A stretch of 64,000 nucleotides of DNA from Luteipulveratus flavus (GCF_029439465.1 NZ_JAROAV010000024.1:186001-250000), one strand, 5' to 3'. Numbered from the stretch's first letter, positions 13,448 through 23,313 are shown. The notes: a model not told the origin generated them from the letters alone. A program made the numbers and translations.

Positions 13448-14372
13448 CGAGCACCTCCTGTGCCTCGATACGGGAGCCGCGGGCCCAGTCGGCCGCCGCC
13501 ATCGCTCGTCTACCCGGCGGCTGGACCTCGCCCAGCCGGACCGGGGTCGTTGCGGTGCCGACGAGCACCTCGCGCTTGCCGGCGTGGATCTCGCCGGGTG
13601 CGAGCGTCGGGTCCGCGGTCTCCACGGGCTCGACCGGAGCGACCTTCAGCCGCTCGCCGCGGAAGGTGGTCCATGCGCCGGGTGCCGGGGTGCACCCGCG
13701 GACCCGCCGGTCGACGGCGAAGGCCGGCTGCCGCCAGCGGATCTCGCCGTCCTCGACCGTCAGCTTGGGAGCCATCGACACCCCTTCCGCCGGCTGCGCG
13801 ACAGGCGCTGCCCGCCCCTCCTCGATCGCGTCCAGGGAGGCGACGAGCAAGCCTGCGCCGGCCGTGGCCAGGCGGTCCAGCAGGTCGCCGCTGGTGTCCG
13901 TCGCGCGTACGGGCTCGGTCAGGGTGCCGATGACGGGGCCGGTGTCCATGCCCTCCTCCAGGACGAACGTGGACGCACCCGTCATCGCGTCACCGTTGAT
14001 GACCGCGTGCTGCACGGGTGCGGCGCCGCGCCAGGCCGGCAGCAGCGAGAAGTGCAGGTTGACCCAGCCGTACTCGGGGATGCCCAGCGCGCTGCGGGGC
14101 ACCAGGGCGCCGTACGCGACGACCGGGCACACCTGCGGCTCCAGCTCGCGCAGCCGCTGCTGGAACTGCGGGTCGGAGGGCCGGTCAGGTGTCAGGACCT
14201 CCAGCCCCGCCTCCTCGGCGCGGGCCCGGACGGGCGACAGCGCGGACCTTCGCCCGCGGCCGGCCCGGGCGTCCGGGCGCGTGATCACGGCGGCGACCTC
14301 GTGGCGGGAGGCCAGCAGCGCGTCCAGGGACGGGAGGGCCACCTGTGGGGTCCCCGCGAACACCACCCGCAT
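13440..14372 (-). CDS. fmt: Methionyl-tRNA formyltransferase
   Basis: Transfers a formyl group from 10-formyltetrahydrofolate to initiator Met-tRNA. The 310 residues start [20 protein letters not shown] and contain the folate-site block [20 protein letters not shown] with the catalytic Asn-His pair, plus GMDTGPVIG. The C-terminal third is the tRNA-binding domain. Its ATG follows the def stop with no spacer, so formylation and deformylation of the N-terminal methionine are co-expressed, as in most bacteria. Confidence 0.97.
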   Translation of the reverse strand: MRVVFAGTPQVALPSLDALLASRHEVAAVITRPDARAGRGRRSALSPVRARAEEAGLEVLTPDRPSDPQFQQRLRELEPQVCPVVAYGALVPRSALGIPEYGWVNLHFSLLPAWRGAAPVQHAVINGDAMTGASTFVLEEGMDTGPVIGTLTEPVRATDTSGDLLDRLATAGAGLLVASLDAIEEGRAAPVAQPAEGVSMAPKLTVEDGEIRWRQPAFAVDRRVRGCTPAPGAWTTFRGERLKVAPVEPVETADPTLAPGEIHAGKREVLVGTATTPVRLGEVQPPGRRAMAAADWARGSRIEAQEVLGG

Positions 14373-14918
14373 CTAGACCGCCCGCCCGTACGTCGGGTGC
14401 GGGCTCTCCCGCACGATCGGGCCGGGCAGACCGGCCCACTCCGCGTCTCGGATCTCCTTCAGGGCCAGCCGCCGCGCCTCACGGTCCAGCCGGTCCACGA
14501 ACAGGATGCCGTCCAGGTGGTCGGTCTCGTGCTGCAGGCAGCGCGCCAGCCGGTGCGAGCCCTCGATCGTGACCGGCTCGCCGTGCATGTCGAAGCCGCG
14601 CGCCACGGTGCGCAGGGCCCGCGGGGTGTCGAAGACGAGGTCCGGGATGGACAGGCAGCCCTCGGGGCCGCACTCGATCTCCTCGGACAGCTCCAGCACG
14701 GGGTTGACCAGGTGACCGACCGCACCGTCGACGACGTAGGTGAACACGCGCAGGCCGACCCCGATCTGCGGAGCGGCCAGCCCGGCGCCGGGGGCCGCGA
14801 GCATGGTCTCCTCGAGGTCCCGGACGAGCCGGCGCAGCTCGGTGTCGAAGTCGGTTACCGGGACCGCCGGGGTACGCAGCACGGGGTCACCGATCAGGCG
14901 GATGGGTTGAACAGACAA
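14373..14918 (-). CDS. def: Peptide deformylase
   Basis: Removes the N-formyl group from new proteins. The 181 residues carry all three metallo-hydrolase motifs: GAGLAAPQIG (44-53), EGCLS with the metal-binding Cys88, and QHETDHLDG with His130, Glu131 and His134. It heads the def-fmt-rsmB-rpe run; a start further upstream is excluded by the intergenic region shared with the divergent HTH/HEAT gene. Confidence 0.97.
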   Translation of the reverse strand: MSVQPIRLIGDPVLRTPAVPVTDFDTELRRLVRDLEETMLAAPGAGLAAPQIGVGLRVFTYVVDGAVGHLVNPVLELSEEIECGPEGCLSIPDLVFDTPRALRTVARGFDMHGEPVTIEGSHRLARCLQHETDHLDGILFVDRLDREARRLALKEIRDAEWAGLPGPIVRESPHPTYGRAV

Positions 14919-14965
14919 CAGGCGGCCTCACGGCAGGAGATGCAGGGGGACGGGTCCTCACTCTA

Positions 14966-14980
14966 GTGATCTCGCATCAC
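14966..14980. promoter_or_regulatory. Short inverted repeat between def and the HTH/HEAT gene
   Basis: GTGAT-N5-ATCAC is a perfect inverted repeat in the 142-base divergent region. It resembles half-sites used by CRP/FNR or GntR regulators, but the spacing does not fit the usual CRP spacing. A TAATGT hexamer at 15010-15015 could be a -10 for the plus-strand gene. Operator function is only a possibility. Confidence 0.3.
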
Positions 14981-15060
14981 AAACCCGGCCGCGCCAGGTG
15001 CGGAGCGCGTAATGTTCGGCCCAGGTCGTCGGAGTGCCCGTGGGTGGGGAGGTGGATCTG

Positions 15061-16593
15061 ATGACTCGTGGCCCTGGCCGGCCCGCGCAGATCCTGGGCG
15101 ACGCCTCGGACCTGGACGCGCCGGCCGTCGACCTGCGCACCCGGGTCGCCTGGCTGGCGCGGGTGTCTCGGTGTGCCTCGGCGGACCCTGCGGTCAGCAA
15201 GCAGGTCGCGTTCGCCCAGCGGATGCGCGAGGCCGGCGTCGGTGCGAGCAGCACCAAGGTGTCGCTGTGGGAGAACGCCCACCAGCCGATGACCCTGGCC
15301 GTGCTGGCCGGGTACGAGCAGGTCCTCGGGCTCCCTTCCGGTCAGCTCCAGTCGACTTGTGAGGGCCTGGGCCGCTCGATCTTCTCCTCCGGACGCTCGC
15401 CGCTGCAGCGGGCCCGCGCCCTCGGCGGCGGCCAGCAGCTGCTCGACACGGTGTACGACGCGGTCAGCCACCAGGCGACGACGGGGGGCGACTGGTTCGG
15501 GCTCACCTCCTACTGGGACCACGTGCCCGGGGCGATGGTGCCCGTGGCCATCGTCCGGCAGCTCACCGCGACCCTGCTCGGTGAGATGGTGCGCGCCTGC
15601 GGCGTCGCCTACGTCACCCGGTACCAGGCGCTGTGCCACCTGGCCGACCACCCGATCTACGCCCAGGTGCTGGTCGACACCGTGCTGGACTTCGTCGCCG
15701 TCCCCGGGGTGGAGCCGGTCATCGACGCGATCAGCCTGCTCGGTGAGGGGCTCGCCGAGCAGACCGCACCCGAGCTGCTGACGCTCGGCGCCGACCCCGT
15801 CGGACGCGTTCGCGCCGGCGCCACCGCGGCGCTGGCCAACCAGATCCGGATGGGCAGCTTCCCGCACACGCTACGGCCGCGCCTGCGCCAGCTCATCGGT
15901 GCGCTGTGCGCGGGGTCGGTGGACGACGCCCGGCTGGCTCGCCGCCTGATCGTCCGGCTGCCGGAGTCGGAGCGGGAGGAGGGGCTGGCGGTGCTGCGGC
16001 GCCGGACCACGCCGCCGTCCCAGGCTCCCTCGCCGCGCCGGACGCTCCCGACCCTCGTCCAGGTCGACACGTCGCGGTACGAGCGCGCGGCGCAGGAGGC
16101 CACCGGGCTGCCCCGTGACCCGGTGCTGCGGCGGCTGCTGCACGAGGTGCACGTGCACGACCGGATCGAGCTGCGCCACCACGCGTGCCTGCTGCTGATG
16201 GCCAGCCCGTACCGCACCGCCGTCGCCGACGTCGCGCTGACCGCGCTGCGTGAGCAGCCGCGCACCCCCGCGTGGGCCGGCGCAGCGATCCTGCTGTCCT
16301 ACCTCGCGACCGAGGAGCACGCCGCCGACCTCCTCGCCCTGACCGGGCACGAGCGCGACGACGTCCGGCAGGCGGCGCTCACGGCGCTCACCCACGCGTG
16401 CGGGGTGCCTCCTGAGGTCGACCTGCTCGCGGCGTCCACCCTCGGAGGAGTCCCGGACGCCGCCGTGCGGTACGCGGCCGGCATGGCCGCCCACCCCGCG
16501 CTGGGCGAGTGGGCGCGCGCGGAGACGATCCCCACCGACATCCGCGAGCGGTGCCGGTGGTGGCAGCGGCACGGTGCCGCCGTGCGGGCCTGA
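15061..16593 (+). CDS. HTH (XRE-like) N-terminal domain with HEAT-like repeat protein
   Basis: A 510-residue protein I cannot name. Residues about 25-110 look like a divergent XRE-type helix-turn-helix, with VAWLARVSRCA, QRMREAGVGASSTKVSLWENAHQ and a following LAGYEQVLGLPSGQL helix. The remainder (about 150-500) is a chain of helical pairs with HEAT/armadillo-like spacing, for example GRVRAGATAALAN, RIELRHHACLLLMA, DVRQAALTALTHAC and AAVRYAAGMAAHP. There is no signal peptide, membrane segment or catalytic motif. The ATG has GGAGG eight bases upstream; a GTG 27 bases earlier is less likely. It stands alone on the plus strand between def and the HAD gene, interrupting a usually continuous priA-def-fmt region. 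A regulator with a large ligand- or protein-binding scaffold is the most economical reading. Confidence 0.7.
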   Translation: MTRGPGRPAQILGDASDLDAPAVDLRTRVAWLARVSRCASADPAVSKQVAFAQRMREAGVGASSTKVSLWENAHQPMTLAVLAGYEQVLGLPSGQLQSTCEGLGRSIFSSGRSPLQRARALGGGQQLLDTVYDAVSHQATTGGDWFGLTSYWDHVPGAMVPVAIVRQLTATLLGEMVRACGVAYVTRYQALCHLADHPIYAQVLVDTVLDFVAVPGVEPVIDAISLLGEGLAEQTAPELLTLGADPVGRVRAGATAALANQIRMGSFPHTLRPRLRQLIGALCAGSVDDARLARRLIVRLPESEREEGLAVLRRRTTPPSQAPSPRRTLPTLVQVDTSRYERAAQEATGLPRDPVLRRLLHEVHVHDRIELRHHACLLLMASPYRTAVADVALTALREQPRTPAWAGAAILLSYLATEEHAADLLALTGHERDDVRQAALTALTHACGVPPEVDLLAASTLGGVPDAAVRYAAGMAAHPALGEWARAETIPTDIRERCRWWQRHGAAVRA

Positions 16594-16596
16594 GTC

Positions 16597-17295
16597 TCAG
16601 CGCTGCGGCTGCAGCGGCAGACCCCGCACGATGAGGTCCTCGCGCAGGTGCCCCGTGTCGGTGAACAGGATGCCGTCGAGGCCGGCCGCGATCGCCGCCT
16701 GCACGTTGGCCTCGCTGTCGTCGACGAAGATGCAGTCGTCCAGCCCGCCCAGGTGCCGGATGCGGTCGGCGAGGACCTCGAAGATCTCCGCGTCCGGCTT
16801 GGCCAGGCCCTCCTCACCGGAGACGATGATGTCCTCGAACAGGTCCAGGAATTCGAAGCGCTCCAGCGCCTGCGGGAACAGCTCCTCCGACCAGTTGGTC
16901 AGCGCCACCAGCGGGACGTCCTGGGCGTGCAGGTCGCGCAGGACCGCCACGGTGTCCTCGACGGGCCCGAGCAGCGCCTTGGAGAAGTGCGTCCGGTAGG
17001 CGAGGATCTCCTGCTCGAGGTGCGGGTGCTCCTGGACGGCGAGCCGCTCCGCGTCCTCCCAGGGGCGCCCGGCGTCCTGGATGTGGTTCCAGGCGGCGAA
17101 GTCGAAGGCAGGATCCGCCAGGAACGCCGCGGCCCGCTCCGGCCCGACCTCGGCCGCGATCGCCGGTGCGGGATCCCACCGGATCAGGACGTTGCCGAGG
17201 TCGAAGACGACGGCATCGACCGGGTTCGGAGCGACGTCGTCGTCCAGGTCGATGACGAAGGGTGCGTCCACGGGTCCCTGCGGCGGGTGGCTCAT
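16597..17295 (-). CDS. HAD-superfamily hydrolase, YihX-like
   Basis: A 232-residue soluble phosphatase-type protein. Motif I is VVFDLGNVLIRWD, in which the usual second aspartate is replaced as in the YihX/epoxide-hydrolase-like HAD branch; motif II is VALTNWS, motif III the lysine of EEGLAKPDAEIF and motif IV IFVDDSEANV. Probable substrates are small sugar phosphates, but none can be assigned. The ATG used here lies far from a ribosome site; a TTG twelve bases upstream has GGAG five bases before it and could be the true start. It is convergent with the HTH/HEAT gene and 44 bases downstream of priA. Confidence 0.85.
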   Translation of the reverse strand: MSHPPQGPVDAPFVIDLDDDVAPNPVDAVVFDLGNVLIRWDPAPAIAAEVGPERAAAFLADPAFDFAAWNHIQDAGRPWEDAERLAVQEHPHLEQEILAYRTHFSKALLGPVEDTVAVLRDLHAQDVPLVALTNWSEELFPQALERFEFLDLFEDIIVSGEEGLAKPDAEIFEVLADRIRHLGGLDDCIFVDDSEANVQAAIAAGLDGILFTDTGHLREDLIVRGLPLQPQR

Positions 17296-17339
17296 GCCGC
17301 CAGCCAACCAGTCTCCTGCGACGACCGGCCCGCCGGGGC

Positions 17340-19406
17340 CTACAGCAGCGAGGGGTCGGGGTCGACGCGCACGCCGATCGACGCGAGCTCCTTGTGGGCG
17401 CTGCGGGCCGCGCGCATCGACCGCAGGGCCGTCAGGACGTCCGGGGCCACGGGGTACGGGCAGCGCAGCAGGGCCCGCTGCTGGTCGCCGGCGTCGTCAC
17501 GGCGCAGTGACGGGAGCGGGCCCAGCACCTCCGCCTCGCCCGGCAGGTCCAGCTCCCTCAGCGCGTCGGCGAGCGCGAGCCTCGGCCCGGTCAGCTCGGC
17601 GACCCACTGCGCCGGCGGCAGCTGCAGCTCGGCGCGCTCCCGCAGCTCCCGGTCGGCGAACCACGCCGGAGCCCAGCGCACCAGCGCCTCGACGGCCGGC
17701 ACGGTCGCGTGGGACGGCGCGCCGCACACCACGACGACGCCGTCCGGACCGGGCCGGGTGAGCGCGGCGGCCGCCGTCCAGCGGCGCAGCGTCTCGGCCT
17801 GCGCCTCCAGCACCGGTCGCTCCAGCAGCGCCCAGGCGTCCAGCAGCAGCGTCGCCGCGTACCCACCGTCCGCCAGCGGCTCCGCGCCCGGCGTCGCGAC
17901 GACCAGCGCGGGCGCCGAGCCCACGTCGTCGACCACCTCACCGGCTCCCGACCGGTGCAGGGGGACCCCGGGGAACGCCCGACCGAGCTCCTCGGCCGTA
18001 CGCCGGGCACCGACCACCGTCGACCGCAGCTGGGTGCTCTCGCACTCCGGGCAGCAGAAGGCGCCCTCCACCCGACCGCACCACCGGCAGACCGGACGTC
18101 GGCCGGCGGCGTCCAGCGCCAGCGGTCCGTGGCAGTGCGCGCACCGCGCGGGGGTCCGGCAGCGCTGGCAGGACAGTGCCGGCAGGTAGCCGCGGCGCGG
18201 GACCTGGACCAGCACCGGGCCGCGGGCGAGTGCGGCCCGCGCGGCCTCCCAGGCCCGGGAAGGGAGATGGGCCCGGGCCGCCGGACCGGTGCGCTCGATG
18301 TCGATGTCGTCTCCGGCGACGACGACCCGCGGCAGGTCGGACCGGCCCCGAGGTGCCTCCACACCGCGCACCCGCCCGGCGCCGAGCCAGGCCTGCACCG
18401 GCACCGACCGGGTGAACCCGCCGAGCACGAGGGCCGCGCCCTCCAGCTCGGCGCGCACCGCCAGCACGTCGCGGGTGTGCGGGTACGGCGCGCGGGGCTC
18501 GCTCAGCGCATCATCCCCATCGTCCCAGCAGGCGAGCAGGCCGAGGTCCTGGACCGGCGCGTACGCCGCCGCCCGGGTCCCGACGACGCAGCGCACGTGG
18601 CCGCGCAGGACCTTCAACCACGCGGTGTACCGCGCCTGCGGCCCCTGCTCGGCCCCGAGGCGTACGTGCTGCCCGGCGCCCAGCCGCTGCGTCAGAGCGG
18701 CGTCCAGCCGGTCGACGTCCCGGCCGTCGGGGGCGACCAGCACGACCCCCCGCCCCGAGCGCAGGGTGGCCAGCGCCAGGTCGGCGAGCGCCGCCGGCCA
18801 GTCCAGCGCCGGGTCGGTCGTCGGCCGGGCGATCCAGGAGGCGGCTGGCGACTCCCCCGCCCCGATGCGGGTCAGCAGCGCGGGCCCTGCGACGTACCGC
18901 TGCCAGGGCGCGCCGGTCGGCTCGGGAGTGCGGGCGCGCTCGGCCGGCTCCAGCGGCAGGGCCTTCTCCGCGCGCGCGTGCCGTGGCGGGATCGCCAGGC
19001 GCAGCACGTCGCCGAGAGTGCCGGCGTAGCGCTCCGCGATCGTGCGGCACACGGCGAGCGTACGAGGGGTGAGGACGGGCTCGGTGCTCACCACCCGCCG
19101 CAGCGGGGCGAGCCGGCCGGTGTGCTCCGCCTGGTCGCGGCGCTCCAGCAGGTAGCCGTCGACGTCCTTGCCCGCGAACCGGACCTTCAGCCGGCAACCC
19201 GGCTGCGCGGCCTCGTCCAGCTCGGCCGGCACGACGTACTCGAACGGGCGGTCCAGGTGCGGCAGTCCGGTGTCGACGTGGACGACCGCGACGGGCCGGG
19301 TCGGCGCGAGCTGCGGACCGTCGTCACGAGGCGGCGCCGACGGGACGGCGCCCCGCAGCAGCGCGAGCTGCTCCGGGGCTGCCTGGGCCGGCTCCTGCGG
19401 ACTCAT
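17340..19406 (-). CDS. priA: Primosomal protein N' (PriA), helicase-motif-less actinobacterial form
   Basis: Replication-restart protein of 688 residues. The N-terminal DNA-binding domain (PVAVVHVDTGLPHLDRPFEYVVP) and the paired zinc-binding cysteines (CQRC, CAHC, CRWC, CCPEC) are present. The helicase core is degenerate: where Walker A should be there is LVAPDGRDVDRL without GKT, and the DEEH position reads CWDDGDD. Loss of ATPase motifs is characteristic of actinobacterial PriA, so the protein may act in primosome assembly without unwinding DNA. The ATG 25 codons into the open frame, with a GGAGG 14 bases away, is preferred. It precedes the HAD gene and follows metK with a terminator between. 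Confidence 0.88.
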   Translation of the reverse strand: MSPQEPAQAAPEQLALLRGAVPSAPPRDDGPQLAPTRPVAVVHVDTGLPHLDRPFEYVVPAELDEAAQPGCRLKVRFAGKDVDGYLLERRDQAEHTGRLAPLRRVVSTEPVLTPRTLAVCRTIAERYAGTLGDVLRLAIPPRHARAEKALPLEPAERARTPEPTGAPWQRYVAGPALLTRIGAGESPAASWIARPTTDPALDWPAALADLALATLRSGRGVVLVAPDGRDVDRLDAALTQRLGAGQHVRLGAEQGPQARYTAWLKVLRGHVRCVVGTRAAAYAPVQDLGLLACWDDGDDALSEPRAPYPHTRDVLAVRAELEGAALVLGGFTRSVPVQAWLGAGRVRGVEAPRGRSDLPRVVVAGDDIDIERTGPAARAHLPSRAWEAARAALARGPVLVQVPRRGYLPALSCQRCRTPARCAHCHGPLALDAAGRRPVCRWCGRVEGAFCCPECESTQLRSTVVGARRTAEELGRAFPGVPLHRSGAGEVVDDVGSAPALVVATPGAEPLADGGYAATLLLDAWALLERPVLEAQAETLRRWTAAAALTRPGPDGVVVVCGAPSHATVPAVEALVRWAPAWFADRELRERAELQLPPAQWVAELTGPRLALADALRELDLPGEAEVLGPLPSLRRDDAGDQQRALLRCPYPVAPDVLTALRSMRAARSAHKELASIGVRVDPDPSLL

Positions 19407-19459
19407 GGCCGCAGTTCTACCCTCCGCGGGCGACACCGGCGGCACGGGGTGTGCGGACA

Positions 19460-19499
19460 CGACGACGCCGCCCCGCCACACGGCAGGACGGCGTCGTCG
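19460..19499 (-). terminator. Terminator downstream of metK
   Basis: Two perfect 11-base arms (19460-19470 and 19489-19499) enclose an 18-base loop that can itself pair. The hairpin starts ten bases after the metK stop on the minus strand. There is no U run, which is normal at this GC content. It should end the mihF-gmk-rpoZ-coaBC-metK transcript before priA. Confidence 0.65.
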
Positions 19500-19509
19500 A
19501 CGGAGTGGA

Positions 19510-20730
19510 TCAGCCGCGCACGGCCTTCTGCAGGGCCTCGACCTTGTCGGTCTGCTCCCAGGTGAAGGGACGCTCCACTCCCTCGGCCGTGGTCCGGCCG
19601 AAGTGACCGTAGGCGGCGGTCGGCTTGTAGATCGGGCGCAGCAGGTCCAGCTCGTGGATCAGCGCTGCCGGGCGCAGGTCGAAGACCGTGCTGATCGCCT
19701 GCTGGATCTTGTCCAGCGGCGCGGTCTCGGTGCCGAACGTCTCGACGTACAGACCGACCGGCTGGGCCTTGCCGATGGCGTAGGCGACCTGCACCTCGCA
19801 GCGCGTGGCGAGTCCGGCGGCGACGACGTTCTTGGCGACCCAGCGCATGGTGTACGCCGCGGAGCGGTCGACCTTCGAGGGGTCCTTGCCGGAGAAGGCG
19901 CCGCCACCGTGGCGGGCCATGCCGCCGTAGGTGTCGACGATGATCTTGCGACCGGTCAGGCCGGCGTCACCCATCGGGCCGCCGATGACGAACTTGCCCG
20001 TCGGGTTGATGTAGCTCTTGTACCCCGTGGCGTCCAGCGTGCTCCCCTCGCGCGCGAGGTCCTCCAGCACCGGGTCGATGACGAACTTCTTGATGTCCGG
20101 CTCGAGCAGGGTGTCCAGCGAGATGTCCTCGGCGTGCTGGGTCGACAGCACCACGGTGTCCAGGGAGACGGCCTTGTCACCCTCGTAGCCGATGGTGACC
20201 TGGGTCTTGCCGTCGGGACGCAGGTAGGCCAGCTGGCCGTCCTTGCGCACCTGGGTGAGGCGCTCGGAGAGCCGGTGCGCGAGGTGGATCGGCAGCGGCA
20301 TCAGCTCGGCGGTGTCGTCGCAGGCGTACCCGAACATCAGGCCCTGGTCGCCCGCGCCCTGCTGGTCGTAGGCGTGGTCGGCGCCGGAGGTACGACGCTC
20401 GTGGGCGGTGTCGACGCCCTGGGCGATGTCCGGGCTCTGCTGACCGATGGAGATCGACACCCCGCAGGAGTGGCCGTCGAAGCCCTTGGCCGAGGAGTCG
20501 TAGCCGATGCCGACGATCGTCTCGCGGACGATCTTGGCGATGTCGACGTACCCGCTGGTGGTGACCTCACCGGCCACGTGCACCAGACCCGTGGTGACCA
20601 TGGTCTCGACCGCCACGCGGGCGCTCGGGTCCTGCTCGAGCATCGCGTCGAGGATCGAGTCGCTGATCTGGTCACAGATCTTGTCGGGGTGTCCCTCGGT
20701 GACGGACTCGGACGTGAACAGACGTGCCAC
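19510..20730 (-). CDS. metK: S-adenosylmethionine synthetase
   Basis: Makes S-adenosylmethionine from methionine and ATP. The 406 residues include [21 protein letters not shown] at the N-terminus, the ATP-binding [19 protein letters not shown] loop and [11 protein letters not shown]. The GTG start (VARLFTSES) has GGAG six bases upstream; the much longer open frame above it runs antiparallel to nothing but belongs to coaBC in another frame. It is the last gene of the mihF-gmk-rpoZ-coaBC-metK run, 56 bases after coaBC. No SAM riboswitch is seen in that gap. Confidence 0.97.
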   Translation of the reverse strand: MARLFTSESVTEGHPDKICDQISDSILDAMLEQDPSARVAVETMVTTGLVHVAGEVTTSGYVDIAKIVRETIVGIGYDSSAKGFDGHSCGVSISIGQQSPDIAQGVDTAHERRTSGADHAYDQQGAGDQGLMFGYACDDTAELMPLPIHLAHRLSERLTQVRKDGQLAYLRPDGKTQVTIGYEGDKAVSLDTVVLSTQHAEDISLDTLLEPDIKKFVIDPVLEDLAREGSTLDATGYKSYINPTGKFVIGGPMGDAGLTGRKIIVDTYGGMARHGGGAFSGKDPSKVDRSAAYTMRWVAKNVVAAGLATRCEVQVAYAIGKAQPVGLYVETFGTETAPLDKIQQAISTVFDLRPAALIHELDLLRPIYKPTAAYGHFGRTTAEGVERPFTWEQTDKVEALQKAVRG

Positions 20731-20786
20731 GGGTTCTCCTGTCGGTTGCAGCGGCGCAGAACGTGGCGAACCACGTCGCGGGGAGT

Positions 20787-22004
20787 CTAGGACGTGTGGA
20801 GCAGCGGGATGACGGCATCCCAGAGCGCGGCGGCCACCTCGGCCTTGGTCGCCGGACCGACGGTGGTCACCTCGGGGCTGCCTCGGCGCAGCAGGTGGAC
20901 GGTCGTGTGGTCCTGTCCGAAGGTCAGTCCGTCGCCGACCTGGTTGGCCACCAGCAGGTCGCAGCCCTTGCGCTCGAGCTTGGCGCGGGCGTAGCTGAGC
21001 AGGTCGCCGTGCTCGTCGCCGGTCTCGGCGGCGAACCCCACCAGGACGGGACGGGCGCAGTCGCCGCGCTGGCGCACCAGCTCGGCGAGGATGTCGGGGT
21101 TGCGCACCAGCCGCACGGTGGGCGCGGCGTCGGGGTCGGCCGGGTCGTGGGTCTTCTTGATCTTGGTCCCGGCCGCCTCGGCGGGGCGGAAGTCCGCGAC
21201 GGCGGCCGCCATGACCACGACGTCGGCCCGGACCGCGGTCACCTGCTCCTGCAGCTGGAGCGCGGTCTCGACCGTGACGAGGTCGACGCCGGCGGGCGTC
21301 GGCAGGGTCGAGGTGGAGATCAGCGTGACCTTCGCCCCGCGGCGCGCGGCCGCGTCGGCGATGGCGTACCCCTGCTTGCCGCTGGAGCGGTTGCCGAGGT
21401 ACCGCACCGGGTCCAGGGGCTCGCGGGTGCCTCCGGCGGTGACGACCACGTGCACGCCGGTGAGCGCGTCGTCCGCCGGCGCGCTCAGGACCTGCTGGCA
21501 GTACGCCGCGATGTCCTCCGGCTCGGGAAGCCGGCCGGGACCGGTGTCGGCACCGGTGAGCCGCCCCGAGGCGGTGTCCATCACGTGGACACCGCGGCTG
21601 CGCAGCGTCGCCACGTTGGCCGCCGTGGCGGGGTGCTGCCACATCTCGGTGTGCATCGCCGGCGCCATCACGACAGGGCACCGGGCGGTGAGCAGGGTGC
21701 TGGTCAGCAGGTCGTCGGCGAGGCCGTGAGCGGCCTTGGCGAGCAGGTCGGCGGTCGCCGGAGCGACGACCACCAGGTCGGCCTGCTGGCCGATCCGCAC
21801 GTGCGGCACCTCGTGGACGTCGGTCCACACATCGGTGCTCACCGGCTTGCCGGACAGCGCCGCCCAGGTCGGTTCACCGACGAACTGCAGGGCGGCCGCG
21901 GTCGGGACGACCGTCACGTCGTACCCGGACTCGGTGAAACGGCGCAGCAGCGACGCGACCTTGTACGCCGCGATTCCGCCGCCGACGCCGAGGACGATCC
22001 GCAT
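20787..22004 (-). CDS. coaBC: Bifunctional phosphopantothenoylcysteine decarboxylase/synthetase
   Basis: Performs two coenzyme A steps: CoaB couples phosphopantothenate to cysteine and CoaC decarboxylates the product with FMN. The 405 residues show the CoaC domain (1-185) with [10 protein letters not shown], the histidine of [13 protein letters not shown] and APAMHTEMW, then the CoaB domain with [18 protein letters not shown]. The substrate loop reads PAMHTEMW rather than the classical PAMNxxMW, a variant common in actinobacteria. It sits between rpoZ and metK, the standard actinobacterial order. Confidence 0.96.
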   Translation of the reverse strand: MRIVLGVGGGIAAYKVASLLRRFTESGYDVTVVPTAAALQFVGEPTWAALSGKPVSTDVWTDVHEVPHVRIGQQADLVVVAPATADLLAKAAHGLADDLLTSTLLTARCPVVMAPAMHTEMWQHPATAANVATLRSRGVHVMDTASGRLTGADTGPGRLPEPEDIAAYCQQVLSAPADDALTGVHVVVTAGGTREPLDPVRYLGNRSSGKQGYAIADAAARRGAKVTLISTSTLPTPAGVDLVTVETALQLQEQVTAVRADVVVMAAAVADFRPAEAAGTKIKKTHDPADPDAAPTVRLVRNPDILAELVRQRGDCARPVLVGFAAETGDEHGDLLSYARAKLERKGCDLLVANQVGDGLTFGQDHTTVHLLRRGSPEVTTVGPATKAEVAAALWDAVIPLLHTS

Positions 22005-22032
22005 GGGAGGTCGGAGCCGAGGCCGTGGAGCC

Positions 22033-22296
22033 TCAGGCCTCCTGCTTCTCCATCGTCAGCAGACGGTCGTTGATCTCCCGCAGCGCGACGGACAGCGGCT
22101 TGTCGTTGACCTGGCTGTCGACGAGCGGGCCGACGTACTCCAGCAGGCCCTCGGACAGCTGGGAGTAGTAGGCGTTGATCTGCCGCGCACGCTTGGCCGA
22201 GTAGATGACCAGTGCGTACTTGGAGTCGGCGACCTCCAGGAGGTCGTCGATCGGCGGGTTGGTGATGCCCTCGGGGGCGGCCTGGGTGCCAGACAC
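22033..22296 (-). CDS. rpoZ: RNA polymerase omega subunit
   Basis: The 87-residue omega subunit, which helps fold and assemble the beta-prime subunit. It contains the conserved [28 protein letters not shown] and the C-terminal [15 protein letters not shown]. The length matches the family. It is 15 bases downstream of gmk and 28 bases upstream of coaBC, the usual actinobacterial order. Confidence 0.96.
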   Translation of the reverse strand: MSGTQAAPEGITNPPIDDLLEVADSKYALVIYSAKRARQINAYYSQLSEGLLEYVGPLVDSQVNDKPLSVALREINDRLLTMEKQEA

Positions 22297-22311
22297 GAAG
22301 AGGTCTCGCTT

Positions 22312-22884
22312 TCAGTGGGTGGGTTTGCGCATCAATGATACGAGTTCCTCGGCCGCACGCCGAACGTCGTCGTTGACGATGGTGGTGTCGAACTCGTCGA
22401 CGGCCGCCAGCTCGGCCCGCGCGGTCTGCAGCCGGACGTCCTGCTCGTCGGCCGTCTCGGTGCCCCGGCCGACCAGCCGGCGGACCAGCTCCTCCCAGCT
22501 CGGGGGCTCGAGGAAGACCAGGTACGCCTCGGGCATCCGCTCCTTGACCTGCCGGGCGCCCTGCAGGTCGATCTCTAGCAGGGGCAGCCGGCCGCGGGCG
22601 ATCGCGTCCAGCACCGGGCGGCGGGGCGTGCCGTAGCTCGCGCGGCCGTGCACGACGGCGTACTCCAGCAGCTCGCCCTCGTCGGCCATCCGCTGGAACT
22701 CCGCGTCCGAGACGAAGAAGTAGTGGACCCCGTCGACCTCGCCGGGTCGGGGCGGGCGGGTGGTGGCGGACACCGACAGCCACACCTCGGGGAAGTTCTC
22801 CCGGACGTAGGCGGCGACGGTGCCCTTACCGACAGCGGTCGGGCCGGCCAGGACGACCAGCCGACCGGGTACCTCAGCAGACAC
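22312..22884 (-). CDS. gmk: Guanylate kinase
   Basis: Phosphorylates GMP to GDP. The 190 residues show the P-loop [14 protein letters not shown] (about 9-22) and the GMP-binding [22 protein letters not shown] and YGTPRRPV segments. I use the GTG seven bases after the mihF stop; the frame is open for 21 more codons into mihF and an upstream start there would overlap that gene. mihF-gmk-rpoZ is a conserved actinobacterial triplet. Confidence 0.95.
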   Translation of the reverse strand: MSAEVPGRLVVLAGPTAVGKGTVAAYVRENFPEVWLSVSATTRPPRPGEVDGVHYFFVSDAEFQRMADEGELLEYAVVHGRASYGTPRRPVLDAIARGRLPLLEIDLQGARQVKERMPEAYLVFLEPPSWEELVRRLVGRGTETADEQDVRLQTARAELAAVDEFDTTIVNDDVRRAAEELVSLMRKPTH

Positions 22885-22891
22885 GAGCGGG

Positions 22892-23209
22892 TCAGGCTCC
22901 TTCGAAGCGGCCGAGCAGCGCGCTGATCTGGTTGGCGCCGAGGCCACGGACGCGACGGCTCTCGGAGATGCCGATCTCCTCCATGATCTGGCGGGCGCGC
23001 ACCCGCCCGACCCCGGGCATCGACTCCAGCAGCGCGGACACCTTCATCTTGCCGATGACCTCGTTCTCGCGACCGGACTCGATCACGTCCCGCAGCGAGC
23101 CCTGGGCGTACTTCAGGCGGTTCTTCACCGCCGCCCGCTCCCGGCGCGCCCGCGCCGCCTTCTCCAGCGCCTCCGCACGTTGCTCGGGGGTCAAGGGCGG
23201 AAGGGCCAC
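22892..23209 (-). CDS. mihF: Actinobacterial integration host factor
   Basis: A 105-residue nucleoid-associated protein that binds and bends DNA; it is unrelated to the IhfA/IhfB family. It has a long N-terminal helix ([20 protein letters not shown]) and the helix-two-turns-helix domain [36 protein letters not shown]. Homologues are mIHF of Mycobacterium and sIHF of Streptomyces. The GTG start has AGGAG seven bases upstream. It leads the mihF-gmk-rpoZ-coaBC-metK run and has a plausible housekeeping promoter upstream. In most relatives pyrF lies directly before it; here an ECF sigma factor on the other strand intervenes. Confidence 0.94.
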   Translation of the reverse strand: MALPPLTPEQRAEALEKAARARRERAAVKNRLKYAQGSLRDVIESGRENEVIGKMKVSALLESMPGVGRVRARQIMEEIGISESRRVRGLGANQISALLGRFEGA

Positions 23210-23283
23210 GGGCGGACTCCTATGGTCGGGCGAACGCGCGGACACCGGGCAGGCGTCCGTCGCGGGGAGAAGGGCTCTACCGG

Positions 23284-23313
23284 AACCTAGCGAGTGATCG
23301 TCAGGTGAGGCAA
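23284..23313 (-). promoter_or_regulatory. Candidate housekeeping promoter of mihF
   Basis: On the minus strand TTGCCT and TAGGTT are separated by 18 bases, about 75 bases before the mihF start. The -10 fits the actinobacterial TANNNT pattern and the -35 matches TTGACA at four of six positions. It would drive the mihF-gmk-rpoZ-coaBC-metK genes. Confidence 0.45.

Noticed and set aside
20731-20786. SAM riboswitch before metK
   Set aside because: The 56-base gap is too short and shows no SAM aptamer sequence.
21581-21680. CoaBC substrate-loop change (PAMH in place of PAMN)
   Set aside because: This variant is common in actinobacterial CoaBC, so it is not a sign of inactivation.
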